Shown here: piece after piece, positions 5,099-11,909 of the stretch | How the letters are laid out: every line of letters begins with the position of its first letter | Numbering within the stretch: position 1 is the first letter of the stretch | Assembly: GCA_964436865.1 (NCBI GenBank) | Contig: CAYTFK010000185.1 | Span: 1 to 13,694, forward strand | DNA from: JAXGPP01 sp964436865 | GTDB taxonomy: Bacteria; Planctomycetota; Planctomycetia; Pirellulales; Thermoguttaceae | Direction: 5' to 3' | DNA: 13,694 nucleotides | Program-made: the position numbers and the translations under genes | The notes under the pieces: generated by a model | The model's database searches: none | What the model was told of the DNA's origin: nothing | Seen by the model: only the letters and a program-made list of their open reading frames with translations

Positions 5099-6871
5099 AT
5101 GGCCGCCTCTCCACGTCCCCGCCGCCAGAGCGGGCCTGATGCTCGTCTTGCGTCTCTTCCTGCCGCGGCGACTCTGGCAATGCCGTTGCCCGACGCCGAC
5201 TGGCACGCAGCGTTTCGCCGCCGTCTCCGGGCGTGGTTCCCGCGCCACAAGCGTGAACTGCCGTGGCGGCGCAATCGCGATCCGTATGCGATCTGGATCA
5301 GCGAGATGATGCTCCAGCAGACCCAAGTGGCGATGGCCCGGCCATTCTTCGAGCGGTTCATCGCCCGGCTGCCGACAATCGCCGCATTGGCCGAGGCCGA
5401 CGAGCACGAAGTACTGCGGCTGTGGGAGGGGCTGGGCTACTACCGCCGCGCCCGGCAGTTGCACCAGGCCGCCAGGACCATCGTCCGCGACCATGATGGC
5501 GTCTTCCCTCGCGATCCGGCGGCCGTAATGCGGCTGCCCGGCATCGGACGCTACACCGCCGGGGCAGTGCTGTCGATCGCCTACGACCTGCGGCTGCCGA
5601 TTCTGGAAGCAAATACCATCCGCGTCTTCAGCCGGCTGCTCGGCTACCGCGGCGATCCGGCCGGCAAAGAGGGCACGCGGCTGTTGTGGAACATGGCCGA
5701 GGCCGTGCTTCCCCAGCGGCAGGCGGGCGCGTTCAATCAGGCCTTGATGGAACTGGGAAGCATTGTTTGCCTGCCGCGGTCGCCGCAGTGCGACCGCTGC
5801 CCGGTCGCGCCGCTCTGCGCCGCCCGCCGCGACGGCCTCCAGACCGAGATCCCTGCGCCCAAGGTCAGGCGTCCGCCGGAGCCACGCCACGAGGTGGCGG
5901 TGATCGTTCGCCGCCGCGGCCGGGTGTTGCTGGTGCAGTGTCCCGAGGGGGGCCGCTGGGGAGGCCTATGGGACTTCCCTCGCTTTCAGGCCGAAGCCGG
6001 AGACCCCGACGAGATCGCCCGCCAGGCACGGAGCCACGTCGAGCGTTTGACGGGTGTGGAGATCGAACCGGGCCGGCGGCTGCACACGCTGCGGCACGGC
6101 GTCACCCGGTTCCGCATCACGCTCGACTGCTACGAAGCGGCGTACGTCGCCCACCGCAACGGCCACCGCGGCCCGCCGATGCGCTGGCTCCGCCCCGGCG
6201 AGTTGGCCGATTATCCACTGAATGTCACCGCGCGCAAGCTGGCGAAGCTCGCCATTCAGTCGGCATCCGTCCCGCCGCTGCGCGAGGCGGTCCGTCTGCC
6301 CAGCCCGGCAGCCGCGCGCAAACCGCAGAAGCCCGACTCACGCGCGACATCGGAATCACGCTCGCGCCGCGGCGAGTCCGGCGGTGAGGAGGCCGCTGGC
6401 GTGCTCATCCGCCGGGCCGATGGGGGCGACATCGAAGCGGTGGCCTCGCTGTGGGAGGACTTGATCGACTGGCATCACCAACTTGACCCGCGGTTCTGGA
6501 TCCGCGCCGACGACGCGCGCGAACGATATCGCGAGTGGATGGTCGAGGCAATCGAGGCCGACGATCGGCTATTGCTTGTTGCCCAGTGGCGCGGCGGAAT
6601 TGTGGGCTACCTGCATGGCATGCTCGAGCACAGCCCGCCGGTGATGGCCCCCAAGTTCACCGGTTATATCAGCGACGTGATCGTGACGCCCGAGCATCGG
6701 CAGCGGGGCGTCGGCAGGGGTCTGGTCGAGGCGGCGACGATGTGGTTTCAGGCCCAGGGGGCCGTCGAAATGGCACTCAATGTCGTCCTCGGCAACCGTG
6801 AAGCGGAAGCTTTCTGGCAATCGCTCGGTTTCGAGGCTCGCACGAGCCTCCTCTGGAAACCACTCGTGTAG
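5099..6871 (+). CDS. mutY: A/G-specific adenine glycosylase MutY fused to a GNAT acetyltransferase
   Basis: 590 aa. MutY removes adenine mispaired with 8-oxoguanine in base excision repair. Residues about 35-245 are the glycosylase: WISEMMLQQTQ holds the catalytic Glu69, LPGIG (146-150) is the helix-hairpin-helix, and C224-x6-C231-x2-C234-x5-C240 is the [4Fe-4S] motif. The usual catalytic Asp (ILDGNV in E. coli, D138) is Glu170 here (PILEANTIRV). Residues 264-387 are the NUDIX-like lesion-recognition domain, with HTLRHGVTRF in place of the usual HTFSH motif. After a basic, low-complexity linker (about 390-434), residues 435-590 are a GNAT N-acetyltransferase with the acetyl-CoA loop RQRGVGRG and a motif B-like GNREAEAFWQSLGFE. 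No stop separates the parts. The ATG at 5099 lacks a clear ribosome binding site; the ATG at 5180 also precedes the whole domain. The TPR-like gene is divergent from it and trpC converges on it. Confidence 0.9.
   Translation: MAASPRPRRQSGPDARLASLPAAATLAMPLPDADWHAAFRRRLRAWFPRHKRELPWRRNRDPYAIWISEMMLQQTQVAMARPFFERFIARLPTIAALAEADEHEVLRLWEGLGYYRRARQLHQAARTIVRDHDGVFPRDPAAVMRLPGIGRYTAGAVLSIAYDLRLPILEANTIRVFSRLLGYRGDPAGKEGTRLLWNMAEAVLPQRQAGAFNQALMELGSIVCLPRSPQCDRCPVAPLCAARRDGLQTEIPAPKVRRPPEPRHEVAVIVRRRGRVLLVQCPEGGRWGGLWDFPRFQAEAGDPDEIARQARSHVERLTGVEIEPGRRLHTLRHGVTRFRITLDCYEAAYVAHRNGHRGPPMRWLRPGELADYPLNVTARKLAKLAIQSASVPPLREAVRLPSPAAARKPQKPDSRATSESRSRRGESGGEEAAGVLIRRADGGDIEAVASLWEDLIDWHHQLDPRFWIRADDARERYREWMVEAIEADDRLLLVAQWRGGIVGYLHGMLEHSPPVMAPKFTGYISDVIVTPEHRQRGVGRGLVEAATMWFQAQGAVEMALNVVLGNREAEAFWQSLGFEARTSLLWKPLV
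6387..6392 (+). promoter_or_regulatory. Internal Shine-Dalgarno site before the GNAT domain
   Basis: A perfect AGGAGG, eight bases before an in-frame GTG at 6401. That GTG begins VLIRRADGGDIEAV, exactly where a standalone GNAT protein would start. It suggests that the acetyltransferase can be translated separately from MutY. Confidence 0.55.
6401..6871 (+). CDS. GNAT N-acetyltransferase, possible separate product from an internal start
   Basis: Translation from the GTG at 6401 gives 156 aa covering the whole GNAT domain in the same frame as the MutY fusion. The domain has the beta4/alpha3 signature YISDVIVTPEHRQRGVGRGL, which binds the acetyl-CoA pyrophosphate, and a C-terminal aromatic/GF motif. 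The substrate cannot be read from the sequence. The strong AGGAGG with ideal spacing suggests that it once was, or still is, a separate gene of a mutY-GNAT operon whose intervening stop was lost, or that both a long and a short product are made. Listed separately so that the alternative start is not lost. Confidence 0.5.
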   Translation: MLIRRADGGDIEAVASLWEDLIDWHHQLDPRFWIRADDARERYREWMVEAIEADDRLLLVAQWRGGIVGYLHGMLEHSPPVMAPKFTGYISDVIVTPEHRQRGVGRGLVEAATMWFQAQGAVEMALNVVLGNREAEAFWQSLGFEARTSLLWKPLV

Positions 6872-6943
6872 CCTGCCTGCCACGGCCGGGCGCCAAGCGT
6901 GCCGGACGGCTCCGCGTCGGTGCGAGGAGTGCGATGCGATCCC

Positions 6944-7738
6944 TTATTTCGTTCGCCCGAGAAGCTCGTCAACCGCGCCGCCGATGTCGGCGCGAGCCAT
7001 AAGAGTTTCGCCGACAAGGATGGCGTTCACGCCGGCGGCTTCCAGCCGCTCGACGTCGGCGCGGCAGCGAATGCCGCTTTCGCCAACCACCAGCCGATCG
7101 GCCGGAATCCGCTCGCGCATCCGCAGGGTGTGTTCCAGGTCGACGGCAAACGTTCGCAGATCGCGGTTATTGATGCCGATCAGCCGCGCGCCGACGTCGA
7201 CCACCCGGGGCAGGTTCGACGGCTCATACAACTCCACCAGCGGCGTCATGCCCCAGTCGAGAATCGCCCCATGGAGGTCAGCCAGCCCGCGGTCGTCGAG
7301 GCACTCGGCGATCAACAGCACGGCATCGGCCCCCGCCGCCCGGGCTTCGATTACCTGGTAGGGGTCGATGATGAAGTCTTTCCTCAAGACGGGCAATCGT
7401 ACCGAGCGGCGGATTTCGTCCAGGTAGCCGAGACTTCCCTGAAAGTACTCTCGGTCGGTAAGCACGCTCAGGCAGCTCGCTCCGTGCGCTTCGTAAGTCC
7501 GGGCGATCTCGACCGGCCGGAAATCCTCGCGGATCACGCCTTTCGAGGGACTCGCCTTCTTCACCTCGGCGATGAGCCGGATCGGCGGCCCGCCGCTCAG
7601 CGCGCCCAGGAAGTCCCTCGGTGCGGCGGCCGACTCGGCGTGCCGGCGGAGCGTGGCTTCGGGCAACGTCCGCCGGGCGGCCTCGATTTCACGCCGCTTG
7701 GTCGCGACGATGCGGTCGAGAATCGTGGGATTCGTCAT
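6944..7738 (-). CDS. trpC: Indole-3-glycerol phosphate synthase
   Basis: 264 aa, full length for the family. It closes the ring of carboxyphenylaminodeoxyribulose phosphate to give indole-3-glycerol phosphate in tryptophan synthesis; a cytoplasmic TIM barrel. Expected active-site residues are present: Glu58 and Lys60 in IAEVKKASPSKG, Lys120 in VLRKDFIID, Glu169 in PLVELYE, Asn190/191 in IGINNRDL, and Ser221 in VVGESGIR, with the phosphate-binding LVGETLM near residues 241-247. The ATG at 7738 gives the standard N-terminus (MTNPTILDRIVATKRREIE). A CAGGAG lies 13 nt upstream, which is long spacing. It begins 19 bp after the stop of the DUF3887 protein, so it is probably cotranscribed with it and perhaps purH, rather than with other trp genes; none is seen here. 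The frame is open upstream of the ATG, but only by chance. Confidence 0.96.
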   Translation of the reverse strand: MTNPTILDRIVATKRREIEAARRTLPEATLRRHAESAAAPRDFLGALSGGPPIRLIAEVKKASPSKGVIREDFRPVEIARTYEAHGASCLSVLTDREYFQGSLGYLDEIRRSVRLPVLRKDFIIDPYQVIEARAAGADAVLLIAECLDDRGLADLHGAILDWGMTPLVELYEPSNLPRVVDVGARLIGINNRDLRTFAVDLEHTLRMRERIPADRLVVGESGIRCRADVERLEAAGVNAILVGETLMARADIGGAVDELLGRTK

Positions 7739-7757
7739 GGGGCTGGTGCAACTCCTG

Positions 7758-7945
7758 TCACGGTTCGGCTGCCGCGGAGACTTCCGCCGGACGGCCGTCG
7801 ATCTCCACCTGCTCGATCTTCGCCACCACGGCGGCCGCCTTGCCGGCGCCGCCTCCATAGCGAGCTTCGTGAAACAACCACAGCCCGGGTTGATAAACAC
7901 AGAACCGCCAGTCGAAGTGCATGCCGCCTTGATCAATGGTGATCG
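7758..7945 (-). CDS. C-terminal fragment of the DUF3887/carboxypeptidase-regulatory-like secreted protein (partial)
   Basis: Read away from the N-gap, the frame ITIDQGGMHFDWRFCVYQPG...IEQVEIDGRPAEVSAAAEP ends at the TGA at 7758-7760, 61 residues in all. It is aromatic-rich at its start and ends in a typical alanine-rich tail. It most likely is the C-terminus of the protein whose N-terminal parts lie at 8046-10107, because strand, position and coding character agree. If the 100 N were literal, the two sides would be in different frames; the gap is a placeholder, so this does not argue against one gene. It could instead be the end of a separate small gene that falls in the gap. The stop is 19 bp from trpC. 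Confidence 0.6.
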
Positions 7946-8045
7946 NNNNNNNNNNNNNNNNNNNNNNNNNNNNNNNNNNNNNNNNNNNNNNNNNNNNNNN
8001 NNNNNNNNNNNNNNNNNNNNNNNNNNNNNNNNNNNNNNNNNNNNN
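7946..8045. other. Scaffold gap of 100 N, true size unknown
   Basis: Exactly 100 N, the usual placeholder length. The flanks do not overlap, unlike the other gap, so some sequence is really missing. The gap interrupts the C-terminal part of the secreted DUF3887 protein. Confidence 0.97.
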
Positions 8046-9691
8046 GGTGGCAGGGGCGGCCGCGCCAACGGATCGTCGCCAACGGCCTCGTCCCGCAGTT
8101 CTTTGCCTTGCGCGTCGGTCAGGCTCACGATCTCGATCTGTTCCACTCCATCAGCGCTCGTCTGCCGCAGGCGAAGCTGATAGCGGTCGGCGCGTGGAAG
8201 CGTGAAGGGCAGCGTCTTGGCCCCTTCCCACGAGCCCTCCCGTGGTACGACGACCCGCCACGGGTAGTCCGTCGGCAGCGCCTTCAGCTCCAACCGCCCC
8301 GCCGCATCGGTCTTGCCGCTTTCCACTACGTTCGATGAAGGAGGCATTGCGGCACCGTTGATGTAGACGCACTGATCGCCGATCGGCTTGTCCTCGGAAT
8401 CGGCCAAGAACAGTCCGATGTCGGCGGCCGGCCGCATCACGAAATCCAGCCGGCGGGGCTGCTGCGGGAGCAGGATTTCATCCGGTTTCGCATTCCAGAC
8501 GTTTTCATCCTCATCGGGCAAGCGGTTGGCCATCGTCAACCCGCCGTGGCGATTGAGGTTCTTCTCACTCCAGCCCGGTTTGTGCGCAGCGATGGTCGCC
8601 GCCTGCTGGTTCGCCGGTACGCGGCCCTCCTCTTCGGAGAAGAAGTGCATCCCCGGAGCGAACCTGAGCGTGTACGAGCCATCCGCGGCACTCACGGCGT
8701 GCCCGGTCGGCATCAGCGTCCCCATGCCGCAATGGGCCGAGATTTCGACACCTTCCAGTGGCCGCCCTTCGCCGTCGGTCACCGTGCCGAACGCCATCCA
8801 CGGCCATCGCCGCTCGATCTCCTCGGCCGAGAACGGCTGGCCCTTCATCGGCAAATCGACCACCTGCTCGCTCCCGGCGGTCACCTTGAGCTCGATCGGT
8901 CCCTCTGCCAGCCCGTATTCGAGTTCATCGGGGTGGTAGGCGCGGCGGCTCGCTTCGATTCTGTACGTCCCGGCAGGCAGGTTCTCGATGCGAAGGGGGG
9001 CCGATTCATCGCGAGCGTTGCTCGGGGAAAAGTCCCAGCCCGGCGGAAATGCCTGATCCTGCCGGGTAAGGCGAACTGACGGTCGCGACGGAGCCTCGTC
9101 GCCCCCTGTGTTCACTGCCCGAAACACCACGATCCCGCCGGGCATCATCCGCACGTCGACCGACGTCTGCTTCCGGTTTCCGTCGAGGTGGACCGCTTCG
9201 CTCACGCCGACCGGCGTTCCGTTGCCGTGCCCCTCTCTCACCGCTGCACGGTACCAGCCCGGCGCCAGACGCCTGCACGTGAACGTCGCGCCGGTGGCAG
9301 CCCCGCCCATGCCTCGCCAGGTCTTCCCCTCGGTATCGCGCCAGTCCCATGGCTCCCGGCTCGCCTCGGCGTCAATCTCCCGGAACACGCTGACGCTGCT
9401 CCGCTCGACCGGTTGGCCGTTGATGCCGAAAACGCGGACTTCGAGTTCCAGTTCGGCCGCGGCCACCCGTTCAATCACCGGACCGAAGCGATAGCCACCC
9501 GCGCGGAAACCGGCCGGTTCATCTTCGTCCGCCCGATCGATCCACATGCCGGTGACTTCGGCCCGGTCGTTCATCGACAGCCGCACGGCGATCCGCCCTT
9601 TCGGACCTCCCTCGAACGTGATGATCTGCAGAGTCTCGTCGCCGTAACGATCCGTGTCGTGATCGAGATCATCGTCAAATGGGCCGTACTC
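8046..9691 (-). CDS. Middle part of the DUF3887/carboxypeptidase-regulatory-like secreted protein (partial)
   Basis: An open frame of 548 codons bounded by N-gaps on both sides, equal to residues 88-635 of the reconstructed protein. The first residues finish the DUF3887-like domain (EYGPFDDDLDHDTDRYGDET). Then follow beta-sandwich segments of the carboxypeptidase-regulatory/transthyretin-like type: about 170-190 (LEVRVFGINGQPVERSSVSV), 322-336 (IENLPAGTYRIEASR), and the clearest, 388-434 (FGTVTDGEGRPLEGVEIS...ADGSYTLRFAPG). A later segment with KTDAAGRLELKALP and WRVVVPREGSW resembles another such domain. These domains usually serve in binding or structure in exported proteins; no enzyme motif is visible. 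Its high-coordinate end repeats 55 bp of the next contig and should be merged with it. Confidence 0.85.
9637..9691. repeat. 55-bp exact duplicate, left copy (contig-end overlap)
   Basis: Identical base for base to 9792-9846 on the other side of the N-gap, in the same orientation. Both copies encode the same 18 residues of one protein. This is a contig overlap left unmerged by scaffolding, not a biological repeat. 55 is a k-mer length commonly used by de Bruijn graph assemblers. Confidence 0.95.
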
Positions 9692-9791
9692 NNNNNNNNN
9701 NNNNNNNNNNNNNNNNNNNNNNNNNNNNNNNNNNNNNNNNNNNNNNNNNNNNNNNNNNNNNNNNNNNNNNNNNNNNNNNNNNNNNNNNNNN
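9692..9791. other. False scaffold gap of 100 N
   Basis: Placeholder Ns between two contigs whose ends overlap by 55 bp. Removing the Ns and one copy restores a continuous frame (DTDRYGDETLQIITFEGG across the junction). No sequence appears to be missing. Confidence 0.93.
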
Positions 9792-9846
9792 CGTCGCCGT
9801 AACGATCCGTGTCGTGATCGAGATCATCGTCAAATGGGCCGTACTC
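9792..9846. repeat. 55-bp exact duplicate, right copy (contig-end overlap)
   Basis: Second copy of 9637-9691. It begins at the first base after the Ns, and the left copy ends at the last base before them, which is what an unmerged end overlap looks like. Confidence 0.95.
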
Positions 9847-10107
9847 CGCCGCGATCTTCTTCCACGCGTCGCGCAGCTTCTCTGCGGGGAGAACTTCCCG
9901 CATCGTTGCGTCGAACATCGCCGCAGCCGCCTCGAACTCGCCTGTCAGCAGGTGCTGTGCAAATTCCGCGCTTCGCTCTTCCTGAAGCTTCCATCGCTGC
10001 CGGGCAGAGTCGCCCTCGTCTTCCGCCGCCCGCGCCAGGAATGCCGTCGCCAGCAGAACCACGGCAGCGGCCAGCAGTGTCACGCACCGATGTCTGTGCA
10101 GCCCCAT
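9792..10107 (-). CDS. N-terminal part of a secreted DUF3887/carboxypeptidase-regulatory-like protein (partial)
   Basis: 105 residues up to the false gap. Residues 1-28 are a Sec signal peptide (MGLHRHRC, then LLAAAVVLLATAFLARA, cleaved at ARA-AED). Residues 35-125, continuing across the gap, look like DUF3887: FAQHLLTGEFEAAAAMFDAT, MREVLPAEKLRDAWKKI and a YGPFDD turn, a small domain often found at the N-terminus of exported proteins in planctomycetes and other bacteria. The ATG at 10107 has GAGGAGG seven bases upstream. purH ends 69 bp upstream on the same strand. Joined with the middle and C-terminal pieces, the protein is at least about 700 residues, periplasmic or extracellular, of unknown function; sensing or binding is only a guess. 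Confidence 0.88.
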
Positions 10108-10114
10108 GTTCGGC

Positions 10115-10121
10115 CCTCCTC
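10115..10121 (-). promoter_or_regulatory. Ribosome binding site of the DUF3887 protein gene
   Basis: GAGGAGG on the minus strand with a 7-nt spacer to the ATG at 10107, which fixes the start of the signal peptide. Confidence 0.7.
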
Positions 10122-10124
10122 GAC

Positions 10125-10166
10125 ATCAATGGTCAATCACTCATTGGTACCTGGTCATTGGGATTT
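10125..10166. repeat. Degenerate CATTGG/CCAATG short repeat between purH and the DUF3887 gene
   Basis: On the plus strand CAATGGTCAATCACTCATTGGTACCTGGTCATTGGGATTT is written here in pieces: CAATGGTC, then CTCATTGGTACC, then TGGTCATTGGGA. The units CATTGG and GGTCA recur within 42 bp. It is the only low-complexity stretch in the intergenic part of the purH cluster. I recall similar CCAATGACCA-type runs in planctomycete intergenic DNA, but cannot verify that here. Confidence 0.4.
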
Positions 10167-10176
10167 CTCTCGCCAT

Positions 10177-11745
10177 TCAGTGCTTGAAGTGCCGCCGCCC
10201 GGTGAAGATCATCGGCAAGCGGTGCTGGTTGCAGGCGGCAATCACCTCTTCATCCCGGCGAGATCCGCCCGGCTGGATGACCGCGGTCACGCCGGCCGCC
10301 GCCGCCTGCTCGATCGAGTCGGCAAACGGGAAGAAGGCGTCCGACGCCAGCACCGAACCGGCGATCCGGTCGCCCGCCTTCTGGATCGCGATTTCGACCG
10401 AATCGACGCGGCTCATCTGGCCGGCGCCCGCGCCGAGCAGCATGCGATTCTTGGAGATCGTGATCGCGTTCGACTTCACGTGCCGGCAGATGGCCCAGGC
10501 GAACCGCAGTTCCGCCCGTTGCGTGTCATCAGCCTGCACCTCGGTAACCACTTTCCACTCGCTCTCGTCGTCCTCGAGCGTATCCGATTCCTGTACGAGC
10601 ATGCCCCCTTCGATCCAGCGATAGGCCCACCGCTCCGGCTGGCCCGAAAGATCGCCGACCTCGACCAGCCGAACATTAGCCTTCCACTTCGGCACCGTCG
10701 TAAGCACCTCGAAAGCGTCGGCCTCGAAACCCGGCGCCACGATCGCTTCGATGAACAGTCCCGGTTCGGTGAGCACTTCGGCGGTTGCCCGGTCGACGAT
10801 GCGGTTGAGCCCGAGGATGCCGCCGTAAGCGCTTTGCGGATCGCCTGCCAGCGCGTTGCGGAGTGCTTCGTCGAGCCCGGCCGCCACCGCCGCGCCGCAC
10901 GGATTGTTGTGCTTGATCACCGTGGCCGCCGGTTCGCGGAACCCGCGGACGATGGCCAGCGCGCTATCGAGATCGAGCAGGTTGTTGTACGAAAGCTCCT
11001 TGCCGTGCCGCTTCAGGCCGGAGACAAGGCTCGGACCTGCGGCCCCGGCGCGGCCGTAGACGGCCGCCTGCTGGTGCGGGTTCTCGCCGTAGCGGAGCAC
11101 CTCCTTGCGGGTCAGGTTCAGATGAATGGCCTGCGGGAAGTCTGCTTTCTCACGCAACCCGGCGAAGAAGGTGGCGATCGCCTGGTCGTAGCGCGCTGTG
11201 TGGGCGAAGGCCTCGCCGGCCAAACGCTCGCGGAGTTCGGGCGTCGTGCAACCCTGGGATGCCGCCTGCTCCAGGATCTCAGCATACTGAGCAGGGCTGG
11301 TCGCCAGCGTGACGAAGGCGTGGTTCTTGGCCGCCGCCCGAACCATCGTCGGTCCGCCGATATCGATCTGCTCGATCGCTTCATCCTTGCTCACCCCTTC
11401 GCGGGCGACGGTGGCCTCGAAGGGATACAGGTTCACCACCACGAGTTCGAACGTGAGGATGCCGTGCTCGGCCAGGGCGTGCATGTCCTCCGGGTTGTCG
11501 TGCCGGCAGAGGATGCCGCCATGCACCTTGGGGTGCAGCGTCTTGAGCCGGCCGTCCATCATCTCCGGGAAGCCGGTGTAGTCGGCGATGTCGCGGACCG
11601 CGATCCCTTCGCTTTCCAGGTGCCGCCGGGTGCCGCCCGTGCTGTAAAGTTCCACGCCCGCCGCGACCAGGCCGCGGGCGAAGGCGGCCAGGCCGGTCTT
11701 ATCGCTGACGCTGACCAGGGCTCGACGGATGGGGGGCGACTGCAT
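10177..11745 (-). CDS. purH: Bifunctional AICAR formyltransferase / IMP cyclohydrolase
   Basis: 522 aa, the normal length. It catalyses the last two steps of IMP synthesis: formyl transfer from 10-formyltetrahydrofolate to AICAR, then ring closure. Residues 1-150 are the MGS-like cyclohydrolase domain (RRALVSVSDKTGLAAFARGL, STGGTRRHLE, GRLKTLHPKVHGGIL, VVVNLYPFE, IDIGGPTMVRAAAKN). Residues about 200-522 are the transformylase, with the KHNNPCG motif (278-284, catalytic Lys/His), SNAITISKNRMLLGAGAGQM and the canonical end QPGGSRRDEEVIAACNQH...MIFTGRRHFKH. The ATG at 11745 has GAGGAG eight bases upstream. It is the first gene of a minus-strand group followed after 69 bp by the DUF3887 protein and then trpC. 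A divergent hydrolase gene starts 164 bp away. All key motifs look intact. Confidence 0.98.
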   Translation of the reverse strand: MQSPPIRRALVSVSDKTGLAAFARGLVAAGVELYSTGGTRRHLESEGIAVRDIADYTGFPEMMDGRLKTLHPKVHGGILCRHDNPEDMHALAEHGILTFELVVVNLYPFEATVAREGVSKDEAIEQIDIGGPTMVRAAAKNHAFVTLATSPAQYAEILEQAASQGCTTPELRERLAGEAFAHTARYDQAIATFFAGLREKADFPQAIHLNLTRKEVLRYGENPHQQAAVYGRAGAAGPSLVSGLKRHGKELSYNNLLDLDSALAIVRGFREPAATVIKHNNPCGAAVAAGLDEALRNALAGDPQSAYGGILGLNRIVDRATAEVLTEPGLFIEAIVAPGFEADAFEVLTTVPKWKANVRLVEVGDLSGQPERWAYRWIEGGMLVQESDTLEDDESEWKVVTEVQADDTQRAELRFAWAICRHVKSNAITISKNRMLLGAGAGQMSRVDSVEIAIQKAGDRIAGSVLASDAFFPFADSIEQAAAAGVTAVIQPGGSRRDEEVIAACNQHRLPMIFTGRRHFKH

Positions 11746-11909
11746 GGCAAGTACTCCTCAGTGCGGACAGGCGGCGAGTGTCGAATCCTCCTGTTTACGG
11801 GCTTGGCGGCGGGTGGTCAAGGGGCGCACCCGTCAGGGCGGCAGTTGATTCGTTCTTGCCGCGGGGTGAAGATAACAGTCATGTCCCAGCACCCCAGGAG
11901 ATAACGCCG
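11746..11909. other. Divergent intergenic region between purH and the serine hydrolase gene
   Basis: 164 bp that must hold promoters for both directions. The ribosome binding sites are clear (GAGGAG for purH at 11754-11759 on the minus strand; AGGAG at 11896-11900 on the plus strand). I could not find a convincing -35/-10 pair or a purine riboswitch. Confidence 0.5.

Noticed and set aside
6872..6943. A bidirectional terminator between the convergent mutY-GNAT and trpC genes
   Set aside because: I looked for a stem with a T-run in this 72-bp gap and found no convincing one.
6944..9586. A single 880-aa open frame covering trpC and the DUF3887 protein
   Set aside because: It exists only because the Ns of the gap are read through. 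The true frame before trpC stops at 7758, and trpC has its own ATG at 7738 with the normal TrpC N-terminus.
9637..9846. The 55-bp duplicate as a biological direct repeat or target-site duplication
   Set aside because: The copies end exactly at the gap edges and encode the same residues; merging them restores the frame, so it is an assembly overlap.
9679..11904. A 741-aa plus-strand frame opposite purH
   Set aside because: It crosses the N-gap and lies antisense to a gene with all PurH motifs.
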